NCBI GenBank assembly: GCA_944472135.2
Contig: OX235263.1
Location: 20,761,379 to 20,825,378, forward strand
Reading direction: 5' to 3'
From: Trichobilharzia regenti
Taxonomy: Eukaryota; Platyhelminthes; Trematoda; Strigeidida; Schistosomatidae
DNA: 64,000 bases
Below, one piece after another: positions 21,000-32,891 of this stretch. Position 1 is the stretch's first letter, and each line of letters opens with the position of its first letter. Below the pieces are notes generated by a model. The model was given only the letters and a program-made list of their open reading frames with translations, was not told where the DNA came from and searched no databases. The translations under genes and the position numbers were made by a program.

Positions 21000-22797
21000 T
21001 ATCAGATAACCAGTCATCTATCCGGGAAGAGATCAACTCAGATGATGAAATCAATAGAACTTGGTCACTGGAACCTGATTACTAAGGAGGAGAAACAAAT
21101 AAAACAGTAGGCTGATCACTTTAACGGATTCTTGAATTGACCAACAACTGCAACTCGGTTAGAAATACCACCACCACCAACAGCATTTACAGAACTACCT
21201 ACAAGTGGACACCAATCGCAAAACGAAAGCAGAAATCTTCAGTACGATCAAGCTACTGAATGCCGACCAAGAAGGCAGCAGGAGCAGACGGAATTCTTTC
21301 AACCCGCAGCACTGAAAACGGACCCAGAGACTGTCTTAGACGTGCTCACTTCACTACTGCAAGAAGATTGGATGGAAGGAAAGGTACCCGCCGATTGGAA
21401 GGAGGTCTACCTGGTCAAGCTGCCAAAGAAAGGCGACCTAGACCTCTGCAAGAACTGACCTGGAATTATGCTCTTCTCTACCCAAATAAAGTACTAAGTC
21501 GCATCATCCTGCAGAGAATAGAGGATGCACTGGATAAAGAGCTCCACCAAGCAGAACAAACTAGATTCAGGAAAGGCAAATCGTGTCCTGATCAAATTGC
21601 AACTCTACGCATTGTCATCACAGAACAAAGCATAGAATGGCAGCCAAATCTCCACCTCAACTTTATCGACTTCCAAAAGGCCTTCGACATCGTTGACCGA
21701 GAAGTAATTTGGGAACTACCTCATCACTATGGTGTACCTCAATTCGTTATTAACCTCATTCAACAGCTACATGTGTCAGGTGATCCACATCTAAAAACTC
21801 ATTGAGGCGTTCGAAGTGCATGCAAAAGAAGAACAGGCTGGCTGTCTATTATCACCGATAATATGCTTAATTGTGGTGGACTGGATTGTGCGTCAGACTT
21901 TGCACAGGGAGTGAGGAGTCAGAAGTACGCTGGACCATCGACACGAGGACTCTAGAAGGTCTGGATTTTGCAGATGATATATATAATGTCACACAAACTC
22001 GGAGACTAGTGGGCGAAAACCATCAGATTGGTTAAAGAGGCTGGCAGCGAAGACAGGACTTTAAGAGAACATAGAGAAGATGGCGTTTATCAAGATAATC
22101 AACGAAGTGCAACAACGACAACCAGCACCGATTACCATCAACTAGAGAGATTCAACAGAGGTTACCTCCTACACTAATCTAGGAAGTATCGTTTAAACTG
22201 CAGGCGGAACGAATGAAGGCGTCAAAGCCAGGCAGCCAGAATCAGAAAAGCAAAATACGCCTTCATCGACCAATATGAAAATTTCCTACACTCAGCATAA
22301 GGAACAAGATTCGCATTTTCTACACCAACATCAAGTTGGTCCTTATGTGCGGGTCAGAAACTTACACTACGTATAACGGAAAGGATTTCCAAAAGGTTGC
22401 AGACTTTCATCAATAGCTGCTTCCACTGTGTCCATATTGAAGATCAAATGGCTTACCAGAAATAATTAGCAACAATAAACTCAGTCAAGGAGCTAACCAA
22501 GAGCTGATCGCTCGACAAATATGTAAGAGAAAATGGAGATGGATCGGGCATGGATTGGGGAGGCTGTTGAATGAAATCGAGCTCAATGAAGGCCATTGCT
22601 CGAGTGGAATCCAAATGGGAAGGGACGAGTGAGTCGTTCTCAGGTGACATCGAGGTGATCGTGAGAGGAAGAGATGATAGTCTGGGCAATCGTGGAGCTA
22701 GTAGGCTGAATAGGACGGCAGAAAAAGAAGAAAGTGGAGATGTGTTGTTGAAGCCCTATGTTCCACTCGGAACCCAAGAAAACAGTAATAATAAATA
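21000..22797 (+). pseudogene. RTE/SR2-like non-LTR retrotransposon, RT to 3' tail
   Basis: Successive pieces of an RTE reverse transcriptase: KVPADWKEVYLVKLPKKGDL, DQIATLRIVITEQSIEW, NLHLNFIDFQKAFDIVDRE, a decayed box C region near LDFADD, LQTFI, and the C-terminal KRKWRWIGHGLGRLL. The pieces are in several frames with stops. The 181-codon frame at 21260-21805 starts out of the RT frame and holds only the middle part. The 3' end has TTCCACTCGGAACCCAAG and an AATAATAAATAATG tail, as in the copy at 4.6 kb. No endonuclease domain is seen, so the copy is 5'-truncated. Confidence 0.82.
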
Positions 22798-23304
22798 ATG
22801 GACAAGTTTTCTATGCCTATGGTGTAACTTGGTCTTACAATGATGGTGATCCCGGTAATAGGTATCAAAGTGAGAATTAGGCGTTTATTTAGGGAAGTTA
22901 AGGAACAATAAGGTAAAAGCCAAGCTTTAAGAGGGGAAATTATAAGAATACAAAGGGGTAACTAAGAAACGAACAAGAGCGAATATCGGGACAAAATCTA
23001 CAGAAAAAGCGTATACATCATGCGTAAGAAGGGGACATGAAAATCTCCATCAGTGTAAAGTGGTTGTTCATTGACAAATTCCCCTTTACTTGAAACAGTT
23101 AGCCGCTTTGATTATCTTAAATAAAAAGTTTTGGAGGACAAATATTGCGAGTTTATATCACTTCGTGGTTTCTCTACAATGACTTTTCAAGTAGCATGGA
23201 TCACAGTAGTAAGATAAAATGTATGACAGTTACTCAGTTAAATAAAACAAACCTATTGACAACCAATCATATTTAAGTTTTCTATGGCAGGAAAAGGTTG
23301 AACT
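22798..23304. other. Intergenic sequence
   Basis: No feature recognised. Confidence 0.35.
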
Positions 23305-23307
23305 CTA

Positions 23308-23435
23308 TTGTTTGTGAACATATAGTTTGGGAGAAATGCGAATAATTCTAGGTGCTTCCATCATCTTTATAAACCTGAAATCAAACTTATGGGAAATAAC
23401 TGAAAAGCAGTCACTGGTATTGATTTCGCGACCAC
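23308..23435 (-). repeat. Left arm of a fold-back locus
   Basis: Its reverse complement matches 23699-23830; both translate to a similar peptide (INTSDCFS, then HK, then IIRI or IIHI). It is therefore one repeat present twice in inverted orientation. Confidence 0.75.
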
Positions 23436-23489
23436 TTAGACCTATAAAACAGCGGGGATATGCTAGCATACCCCCGCAGCAGTTGCAGT

Positions 23490-23492
<3 letters not shown>

Positions 23493-23524
<32 letters not shown>
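23493..23524. repeat. (AT)n microsatellite
   Basis: About 16 AT units within the fold-back locus. Confidence 0.9.
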
Positions 23525-23527
<3 letters not shown>

Positions 23528-23625
23528 TACAACCGATAGAATGTTCCAATGTCGTCGAAAAGAACATGTTCCAAAGTGGTTGTGAAGTCACAAAGAGAAT
23601 TCAACTGTAATTAACCTGAATAGAA

Positions 23626-23690
23626 ACTCAGATATCATCCATATGGATGATATCTGAGTGGAAATGCTTAGCAATATTGCTAAGCATTTC
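23626..23690. repeat. Two adjacent perfect palindromes
   Basis: 23626-23659 is a perfect 34-bp palindrome centred on CCATATGG. 23661-23690 is a perfect 30-bp palindrome centred on GCAATATTGC. One base separates them. Both could extrude as cruciforms. Confidence 0.95.
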
Positions 23691-23698
23691 GTAATAAT

Positions 23699-23830
23699 GT
23701 GTGTTCACAAAATCAACACTAGTGACTGCTTCTCAATTACTTCACATAAGTCTAATTCAGGGTCATTAAAGGTGATGAAAGCAACTCAAATTATCCATAT
23801 ACATCCCAAATGTCCTTCACTCCGCAATTT
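23699..23830 (+). repeat. Right arm of a fold-back locus
   Basis: Inverted partner of 23308-23435 (shared ATCAACACTAGTGACTGCTT against ATCAATACCAGTGACTGCTT). Confidence 0.75.
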
Positions 23831-23860
23831 CGTTCCACTGAGTGTCCCTTTCTACTCTAA

Positions 23861-25003
23861 CTGAGATCTCATTGTTCTCATTGTGAAGCTTTTTTAGCCA
23901 AAGAAGGCTATTCGTTGTTTCAGAGATGTTTAATTAGATTCGTCTAAGTAGTTCTTGTACATCAAGGGGCACCACCATCGTGGTGATACTACGCTAATGA
24001 TTATATATTACATAACATTAAAGGGACTGATTGCATATCGCGGCATTTGACCTCTAAACATACTTGACTTCAAAAGTGTTTATCAATATAAAATTCAGAA
24101 AAACTAGTACTTTTACTACTAACTTCGTCTGCTGTTATTAGTAGGTGATGAAAATCTTTCGACGGGGAAGGAGCAACAGCTGCAAACTGTGCTATACTTG
24201 ATAGGTCAAATAAGTTGTAATAGACAAATATTGGATTTCTATAAGCATTGAGCATTCTTTCTTTTCTTTTAAAAATTCTAATGTTATTTAGGTCATGACA
24301 ACAATGAAGAGTAGTGTATTCTAACTACACATTCAATGAACAATATCTCTCGTAAACCTTATGATTTTTCGATTTTTTAAAACTATTCTCGATGTTTGAG
24401 GAGAAGAATCCAGAAAATCTCAACGGAAAGTTAGAAACAAAATATTCGAAAAATAATTAACGAATTAGATGGGTAGAATATATATAAATTTTCGCGGACT
24501 TAAGCTGTCTTTCCATTGAATGTACTGATTTCTTTCTCTCTTCCGTACGCATCTGGACTATTTTGGATGTAATCAACCGATAAAGTGGAGACTATGACAA
24601 ATTGCATGGGATTCCATGAGTGGTAAACTCAAAAGGAACAGACATAGACCTCATCTTCGCTACTGGCCTCTAATGAACTTTTTAAGATACCCGAAGTAGT
24701 AATATGATAAGCAATATATTTTTATGCAGATACTCCTATCTACTACTTTAATGGCTATAACTCAATGGTGCCTAGTTTTTCTGCAGATGAAAATTTACAG
24801 TTCAAGTCTTTGGAGTCAATTTATATGCTCTTCCTTCGTTGACTTCCTCTGGATATCCTCTAGAGGGCTGGTCCTAAAGCTCTGTGGACATCTGAGAATG
24901 CGTCTAGATATATATTTATATATTGCTTACATACGTGAGCAATCTCAATGCAGTCGCACCCAGATGTCTACAAAAGACTGAAGATGAAGTGACCTGCTTA
25001 TAT
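23861..25003. other. Intergenic, one protein-like minus-strand frame
   Basis: The minus frame at 24070-24330 encodes AYRNPIFVYYNLFDLSSIAQ, then FAAVAPSPSKDFHHL, then the stop. It looks coding in composition, but no domain, start or splice site could be settled. The rest shows nothing. Confidence 0.25.
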
Positions 25004-25997
25004 AATAATAATAATAATGTATATTCTCATATAAACATATAAATTTACATGAAAATGCATGCCATTTTTACAGGCACGATCAAGTATGATATAATATCAA
25101 ATCGTAGATTGTCTACAAGTTAATAATGTTTCAACAGTTAAATATTTGATATATATATAAATACACATTGTCTGAACTAGGCTGTATAGTTATTGAATTG
25201 TACAGTTGTCCTCCAGGTTGAGCGGGAAAATCGACTTCGTTTCGTTTTCATCCCGTGGTTGTCGGCATACGATAACCAACCAATATTGAGGTAAGTACAA
25301 CGTTTACAAGGGATTGAAAGCTGTTTTAGAAAAGTAAAAGTGCTGAGGTGAATCATTAAATTGTAATGAAATAGGTAAGTGCAAGTATCATTAATAAATG
25401 CATTAATAAAAAAAACTCCCTAGGCTGACAACGTTCATTTGCAATGTATAATGCTACACGTATACCTCGTACTATCATGATGTCCACTTTTGGTTTTAAT
25501 ACATTTATCCTCAGTTGTGCCAGTTGTTTTTGTTTTATACCTTTTTGTGCATTTAATGTACAACCGTACCCTTCAGAGAGTAGGAATATAATAAGTCATA
25601 AAGAGCTGTAAAATGTTAGGTTTAATGGGATATAATGAGGATCAAGTAAAGACGTTATTGGAAAATGAATGAGATAAGACATTGTGAAGTGGTATTTAAA
25701 GATCAGTCAATGGACAGCAAGTTAGTTTATAAGATGCCCCATAAAACTGTGCACATCCCACATGGTCGCATCTCAACAATAGGCTGGGCGAATAGTATAT
25801 ATTTAGAGGTAGAAGCATGATCTGTCAAGGCGTTCATTATTATCTTTTTCAAGATAAAGATCTAAGCCCTCATAAAAATCAGAAATATCTCGAGCCTTTA
25901 ATTTGTATATTGCTGTTCCTGCAGAATGGGGCGATTCACCTTAGTGACCCCCACCATATCTACTGATCAGCTAACGCCACCCTCCCTCCTTTTTTGA
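25004..25997 (-). repeat. 1-kb interspersed repeat, copy 1
   Basis: Matches 51604-52617 in inverted orientation over its whole length, with small differences. In its own orientation it starts AGGAGGGAGGGTGGCG and ends in an ATT-type tail. It contains GTCACTAAGGTGAATCGCC and AATCGACTTCGTTTCG on one strand or the other. No ORF of note. The simple tail suggests retroposition. Confidence 0.8.
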
Positions 25998-26743
25998 TGT
26001 TAAGCTCTGAGACTATGATTATTATGGCTACCGCAAATATATTGCTTGGTACCAGACATGTTCGTACCTCATATTCCATCTCCCTAGCTTTCTTAATGAG
26101 TGCTTCCAATAGGTCTCCGCGTACATCTTTATGAACATTATATATGTATGCATGCGTCCTAATGAACAGATTACTTTACAAGAAGTTAGAACCTTAAAGA
26201 ATAAAAAGAATAGGTTTTGTGAATAGTGAAGCAAGATTCAGCAGAACAATATAGTTAGGGATCAATGTAGGTAGTATGAACTGAAGGTAAGGTCGGTTGG
26301 CAGGACTTAGTGTACTAAATTATCATGACAGTCTTGTATATAGTAGACATCTGACATTGCAAAGTAACGTGTCTAAACATATTATAAAAAGATATTAACA
26401 GAACCAACAAAATTTCAGCATTTGTTTAACAATACTACAGAAGGGTAGTTAGTACTACAGGTAGTCGTAAAGTAAATCAATCTATGTATAATAAGAGCAT
26501 AGTCAGTGTCATAATTCGTATTATCAAAGAATACATTAGGCTCAATAACTGAGTGTTATAAGGGAAACAAGCATGGTAAAGCAAGAGAACACTTGCCGCA
26601 TAGCTATTTTAATCATTTTAAGTATTTTAATGACAATCGAATTTCAAGTATTGAACCTACATAATTACTAAGTGTTATTATATTGGTATTGGGACTAGTG
26701 TACTTTCCGTAGTTAAATATTGAAAAGCCATTGTCTCTCCACT
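25998..26743. other. Region between the 1-kb repeat and the CR1-like element
   Basis: Probably holds the 3' untranslated part of the minus-strand CR1-like element. No clear end or tail was found. Confidence 0.35.
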
Positions 26744-29700
26744 CTACCAGCAGTTGAGATCTTTGAGGCGGGCTAGGGTGGACATGTTTATATGTTTTTC
26801 TAGGCTCCTTTTGAAACTGTCAGGCCTTTCACAGGATCTTATCTCAGAGGGTAGTTGGTTCCAAAGTTTGCAATATTTAATGGTGAAGAAGTTAGCTCTA
26901 GTGGTGAGTTTATGGGTGTTAACCTTGAGAAGGTAGTTGTGGTTGCGTAGTCCATACGATTTAGGATTAGCCCAGGTTATGGACGAGTTACTGTTACAGT
27001 GCTTTCTTATAACTTTGAATAAGAGAAATAAATTGCACTTCACTCTCCTTAACCATAAGGGCTCTAAGTCCAGTCGAATACATCTGTCAAGGTATTCTAT
27101 TTGCTGACCATAGCCTAATATGCGTTTCGTAAGGAATCTTTGGACACTTTCAACTTTTTTCTGTCTGCCGACTTGAAGCTACTGTATAAGTGGGCACAGT
27201 ATTCAAGTTTGGGGCGAATGCATATCTTATATATGGCTAATCTGGCTTCTGGAGTGTAAAAGTTGCGTAGCACAAAGCCGGTTAGACGTTTACAATCAGA
27301 TACCACCTTATTTGCATGTTCAGTAAAGGTAAGATCTGAGTATGTTATCCCGAGATCTGTGACTGTGTTTGTGTTTGAGACAAGGTCACCGTACATGTAT
27401 AGACACATGCTAGGTTTCCAACGTCCGAAGTATGTTATCCCAGATTTAGCTGGATTGAACGTTAACTGCCACTTTTCACTCCAATTACATAGACTATTTA
27501 GGTCTTCTTGGATTTTACTAACAATATTCATATCATTATAGTCAAAATCATAGACAACTTTGAGGTCATCTGCAAAGAGGTATGGCTTGCCATACTTGAT
27601 CATAGAGACAATATCATTTATGAATACAATGAATAGGGTAGGGCCAAGAACACTACCTTGTATCACGCCGCTGGTTATCGGTTTGGATGTTGATAAGTGA
27701 TGGTTGACTTTAACTAACTGTTCTCTTCCTGTAAGAAAGGAAGTTATCCACTCAAGAAGCCTTCCACTTATTCCATAAGATAGGAGTTTCAGTATGAGTC
27801 TTTTATGTGGGACTTTATCAAAAGCTTTCCTAACATCTAGAAATAATGTTGCTGCCGAACGACCTTTGTCTACACATTCAGTAATGTGATCGAAATAATC
27901 TAACTGGCACGTAATGCACGATCTTCTATTTAGGAAACCGTATTGGAAAGGGGATATTAAGTCATTCGAGAGCAAATACTGAACAATTTGCTTCTTTACA
28001 ATCTTTTCCATCACACGTGAAACTACGGAAGTAATGTTGATGGGGCGGTAATTATCTATGTCCGCTGTAGGTCCGGTTTTGTGAATGGGTACAACGTAGG
28101 ATTTCTTCCAGCTATTTGGATATGTTCCACTCCTTATCGAAGTTGAAAATATCTTGAGAAGAAGTAGATTCATGTCATTTCCACCATTTTTTAAGAGGAC
28201 GGAAGACATTCCATCTGGGCCGGGAGTATTAGTAAGCTTAAGAGTTGTGATAGCTTTATCGATTTCTTGGGCGTTTAAGACTACATCGCTTAGACACTTT
28301 TCTGTTTTACGAGGGAAATCTATATCCTGGTCATTTTCTAGAGTGTACAGTTTGGCAAAGTGCGTGCTAAACACCTCACATATATCCTCAGCACTTTCGT
28401 GAGTAATGCCACCTAGGTGTATTATTTTTGGATATGTTGATTTGGAGTTAGTTAACCTACTTTTGAAGAGTTTGGCTATTTCTCCAGTGTTATGTGGCGA
28501 CTGAATTGCCCGCGTTTCTTTATTCCTAAGACTTAGATTTTTTAACTCATGGATTCTAATGAGGATTGATTTGATAGCGATTAACGACGATAAGTCGTCA
28601 TGTCTATAGTAACTTAATGAATGCTTCCGCAAACTTCTTCTTAATGATATTGGAATAAAATCACCTTGAGGGATTTTGAATTTAATCAGTTTCACAGGCG
28701 CTATGACATCATTAACCGACTGTATATTGTCATAGAAGTTTTTAAGGACTTCCTCTAAGGAGTCATTGGTAAAGTAGGAATCCCAATTAGAGTATCTAAT
28801 CAAGTCCTGATACAAGTCCCAATCAACCCGCGTGTATGGTCTTATAGGTGTCCGACTAACTTCGTTTCTGTGTATAGTTTCTGGGGAAATGTTAAACGAA
28901 CATGCAACTATTTTATGATCGCTACCTGGGAATTCATGTCCCACATGAATTGTAGATGGTGCTACGTTGATCGTGAATATAAGATCAAGAATGTTATTGG
29001 ACCTAGTGGGTACATTTATGTGTTGCGTCCATCCTCCAGTAATGATGGAATTAAGAAGATTATCATACCTCGAGGGTCCACGAAGTGTACGCCATGATAT
29101 ATCAGGCAAATTGAAGTCACCTCCAATTATATTATAACTGAAGGGGAGATTGGATGCAACACTAAATATGTTGCTGAGTACGTTATCGTATTCGCGGTTG
29201 GATGATGGCGGTCGGTATACGCACCCTATAAGGATAGGTTTACTTCTGAGAACTTTTATTTCGACCCACACCGAATCATTAAGTTGTGACAGAATAGGGT
29301 GACTAAAATGCGTTGCACAAATGGGTTGTTTAACGTATATGAGTGTTCCACCCCCACGACCTGTTTCCCTATCCCCTCGAAAAAGATTGTACTTATCAAT
29401 TGATAAGCTACCATCCACAATGTCACTTGAGCACCAGGCTTCAGTGATCATGATCAGCGACGGATTGCATATAGAGGCTAACGTACATAATGCTAAATGT
29501 TTGTTAAGAACTGATCTAGCATTTATGAGGATGACGGATAGACTTTGACGAAGTGGTTTTAGTGTATGGGCAATATCATAATAAAATACTCTATGGTTAT
29601 CAACTGAATATGTGCAGTCGTTATTGGATTCATTAATTACAACATTTTGATCACTAGAGACGGTTTCTTTAATTTGATAGTTAGGGATGGGTTGTGAAAT

Positions 29701-29840
29701 GTCACTCGTGAGTAGTTGGTCGTTTAGATATTGCGTGCTATGGGAGATACTAGTATGATAATCTATGGTATTACTATTGGTATTAGGTGTGTATAAGATG
29801 TTTGCTATCTTTCGGGGAAGAAGCAGTTTCCCTGTTGTAA
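26744..29840 (-). pseudogene. CR1-like ORF2: apurinic-type endonuclease and reverse transcriptase
   Basis: The protein nicks target DNA and copies its own RNA there. Counting from the first Met at 29451, the endonuclease shows GGDFNLPDISW (residues 110-120) and GSDHKIV (about 176). The RT shows NTPGPDG (408), FLDVRKAFDKVPHK (537), SGVIQGSVLGP (594) and FADD (627). One frameshift near 27175 separates 778 residues from the last 145 or so (LTKRILGYG to LKDLNCW). The frame stays open upstream of that Met through VILINARSVLNKHL, the true start of the endonuclease, and overlaps the end of ORF1, with no usable ATG seen in between. Otherwise free of stops. Confidence 0.85.
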
Positions 29841-31421
29841 GGTGTTCGCTATACCAGCAAGGAATTGGTCTGATATCATGCGTGCTATGTGCATGATCCC
29901 AGGCGTTTCTGCCAGTTGTCGCTGGAGAAAATTTTGGTCATATGGATTGGCTAGTGTCGTGTAATCTGCATAGTTATAACCGAAATGTGTGATCGGCGTG
30001 TTGTTGTGTGCATATGACTTAGATCCCTGTGTCTGATTAGAGTACTTCCTAGGCCATGATGAGCATTGTGCTGAAATTGGCATGTGACCCCTACTGAATG
30101 CATGAGAATTATGACAGGGCACTATACGCGTTTTTGGACTAACGTCTGTATTCTCAAACTGATGTTTCCTGTACATCATGGTTGAGGGTGCATTCGTGAG
30201 GGGTTGAGCAACTTCGTGTTTTCGAAGTGTTTGGTGAGATATGTGACGATTGTTTTTTCTTATCATAGGACTGGTAGTGGAAGTCGGAAATGATTCAGCT
30301 CCTACGGTATGTGAATTACGTCTAACTTCAGGAACATGACTAAGTTTAGATGATTGTCTATCAGTAGAATGAGCCAGTGACCCATTTGAAACTTTCCTAC
30401 TTATGGGCTTTAGTGTTCCGGGTCTAACGTTTGGTTTAGCTTTATCCGTATTAGTCGGCCTGTATAATTTGGGCTGCTGGTGATTAGTAGGATTTCCTAA
30501 TAAACTGGATTTCTGATGAATAGTCTCAACAGTTTTTTTGGTGTTCCTAACGGAAATAGGACGTTTATCATAACGCCTTGTATTTACACCTACCTGGGTG
30601 GCCACATGTGATTGCTGCTTCACAGTAGCCGGGCTAAGAGGTTGTGAGGTATATGACTTCCCGAGAGATTCAAAGTGTACTACTGAATTCAGCTTAGACT
30701 TTTTCGAGGGTTTGGCATTAGTGCCAGTGTGCGAGGGATGCACGTCAATACTGTGATCTGTTGACATTTCTATGTCTGAAATTTCAGTATTTCGAGCTAA
30801 GTCTTCAACAGTTGCTTGACTACTGTTAGTTTGTGTATGCGATATTATCTGGTGCTCTTGGTCATCAGGCAATACAACGAGGGAAGTATTAACATCGGTT
30901 GTCTTATTGGGGTTGTCTTCCCTCAGTTTACCTGCGCGGCAACGTCTTTGGCAAGAAGTTAAATCAGGTACAATCCTGATATTGGTGTAGGGTGTTGAGG
31001 AGCCAAGAGTTTTGCCAGACTCCAAAAATTTCTTAGCTAGGTCAATAGACTTAAATTTGAAGAGTACAGGACATGGGTGGTTTGCGGATTTCTTACGAAG
31101 ACGCAGAACCTGGCAGTCAGATACTGAAATGTTGCATGCCTGTAGACAGATTGCTTTAAGTTTGATAATAGGTACATTGTCTGGTATATTATATCCTAAA
31201 ACATTGTATGAGGACATGACCCTCTTTACAGCCTCTGCAGTCAAAAAGTCTAGCAGGCGCTCAGATTTGAGGAGTGAATCTAAGCAAATTTCTTGTGATG
31301 GATCACAAAGTTGGAGGAAAGGAGTGATACTTTCGAACTTATCCTGCAGGTCTGTTATAGATTTCTGAAGGATCTTTAGATCACTAGTGTTACGGGCTAC
31401 GTTATCGATTAGTTCTTCCAT
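29805..31421 (-). CDS. CR1-like ORF1: nucleic-acid-binding protein
   Basis: Intact 538-residue frame. The N-terminus (1-40) looks coiled-coil (NTSDLKILQKSITDLQDKFE). Residues about 65-170 resemble the RRM-like fold of retrotransposon ORF1 proteins (LGYNIPDNVPIIKLKAICLQ, VLRLRKKSANHPCPVLFKFK, DLTSCQRRCRAGKLRED). The remainder is low-complexity, rich in Ser, Thr, Asn and basic residues. Proteins of this kind coat the element RNA. The stop lies inside the upstream-extended ORF2 frame. Confidence 0.75.
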   Translation of the reverse strand: MEELIDNVARNTSDLKILQKSITDLQDKFESITPFLQLCDPSQEICLDSLLKSERLLDFLTAEAVKRVMSSYNVLGYNIPDNVPIIKLKAICLQACNISVSDCQVLRLRKKSANHPCPVLFKFKSIDLAKKFLESGKTLGSSTPYTNIRIVPDLTSCQRRCRAGKLREDNPNKTTDVNTSLVVLPDDQEHQIISHTQTNSSQATVEDLARNTEISDIEMSTDHSIDVHPSHTGTNAKPSKKSKLNSVVHFESLGKSYTSQPLSPATVKQQSHVATQVGVNTRRYDKRPISVRNTKKTVETIHQKSSLLGNPTNHQQPKLYRPTNTDKAKPNVRPGTLKPISRKVSNGSLAHSTDRQSSKLSHVPEVRRNSHTVGAESFPTSTTSPMIRKNNRHISHQTLRKHEVAQPLTNAPSTMMYRKHQFENTDVSPKTRIVPCHNSHAFSRGHMPISAQCSSWPRKYSNQTQGSKSYAHNNTPITHFGYNYADYTTLANPYDQNFLQRQLAETPGIMHIARMISDQFLAGIANTLQQGNCFFPER

Positions 31422-32341
31422 TAAGTTTGGTACTATAACTCTCGGTGTATCAATTGATCTTAGTACAAATTCATCGTCAGGACTAATGTTTCTAGTGACC
31501 GGCTGACTATTTGATGCTAGTCTCTTAACAGTACTAACTCGTTATATGCACCCCAGCTTGATCTCTTTCTCTATGTATGAGATATAAATTTCTTAACATA
31601 TGCAGTCTCTAAGGCTGTCATAAAAACTAGATTTTCTTATGGTATCTAATATTTTTCACATAGGCAGATGAACTTTCATAAGAGGGATGTCATTTTTATA
31701 AACACGATCAAGCATGATGCAACTTTTTGTATAATTGTCGGTAAATTTTCGTTCTTTTGACAGTTTAAACAGATGGTTTGTGACATAAGTGATGCCGTTT
31801 CGACACGCCATTTGGTTCTACTATATTTTGTGCAGGACTGAGAAGATAAAATACCTGGATGACCTAATTTGGAGCAACCTAGAGAGTGAACGCCACTAAA
31901 AGGCCTACTCCACAAAACCCACACTGAAGTTTTTGATATAAGTGTTTGTAAAACTGTCAGTTTTAAGACCTCAGCATCAGTATTCCAAGGGTTGTTCCGA
32001 TTTTATCCATGCTAAATCTATGATTTTCAATCAAATATATGGTACAGTGTTCTACTTAGAAGCAGGAGCACAAAGTTTCGATCAATCAAAGTAACTAGAT
32101 ACAAGTTTAGATCACCAAAAATATGCCGAGAGTAATAAATGAATGGCGAAAAACCGCTGAAAACTCGCAGGATACTTTTAAAGTTTTCATGTACCATCAT
32201 GTCGTCTACTACACTAACGAGGACTTGCATTACAGTAATGTGATTCGAGATTCACTCCTCACTTATTCGATGGGACCTGTTGAATATATTACTCTTAGAA
32301 AGCTTGTCCGGACAAATTCTCGGAGCGGGCGACAGAGGGGT
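31422..32341. other. Upstream of the CR1-like element
   Basis: May include its 5' untranslated region. Short frames at 31676-31924 (-) and 32123-32353 (+) show no recognised domain; the latter reads VINEWRKTAENSQDTFKVF and could be an exon remnant. Confidence 0.3.
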
Positions 32342-32499
32342 TTTTTGTTGTAACTATTTGAAATCGTAGTATTAGTATTTCGAGATGACCGAATTACAAG
32401 AATCCAACCAAAACACAGAGAGGGCGGAATTCAGGAATTTGTATCTAGCGTAATTATAACGCCATTCATATAAGAAACATATTAACAATCAACAGTAAG

Positions 32500-32858
32500 T
32501 GTCAGCCACGTCTCATAAACCGTCAATGCCCAGCTCTTACTGCACTCGGGCTCACGCTGTTCCTTGAAATTTCTCAGAAACGCTTAGTAATAACGGATGC
32601 AAAAACCAAAATACCAATTGGCGACTCGAGGATTCTTTATTGTAACACCAGCATATAAACACCGATACAACTAAGGTCTGTGAACAAATATTACAATAAT
32701 GAATCACAATATTACTTCTGACGGTTTTCTGCTGACTTCTTTTTGAACAGCGACCGATGAGACGATGACTGTCGTATTGATGCCTCCGCGAAAATAGGGG
32801 AAGTTGGTTTTGAACACGCAACTATGAATTGATCGTTCAATCTTCAACTACATTGACA
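32500..32858 (-). mobile_element. Solo BEL/Pao LTR nested in the mini-gypsy LTR
   Basis: A 359-bp LTR (TGTCAGCC...CATTGACA) that is a diverged reverse complement of the BEL LTRs at 37822 and 41050. It splits the 3' LTR of the mini-gypsy element and is flanked by GTAAG (32495-32499) and GTAAT (32859-32863), a 5-bp target duplication with one change. Confidence 0.88.
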
Positions 32859-32891
32859 GTAATTATTTAAACAATACAAAGATAGAAATTG

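Larger units (their letters stand above)
26744..31421 (-). mobile_element. CR1-like non-LTR retrotransposon, nearly full length
   Basis: Two-ORF element: ORF1 at 29805-31421 and ORF2 at 26744 to about 29840. Both cover their expected domains. The 5' and 3' untranslated limits are not visible. It is the least decayed non-LTR element in the window. Confidence 0.85.

Noticed and set aside
21260..21805. Intact 181-residue gene
   Set aside because: Its first half is out of frame relative to the RTE RT; only the middle is RT, so it is a chance frame.
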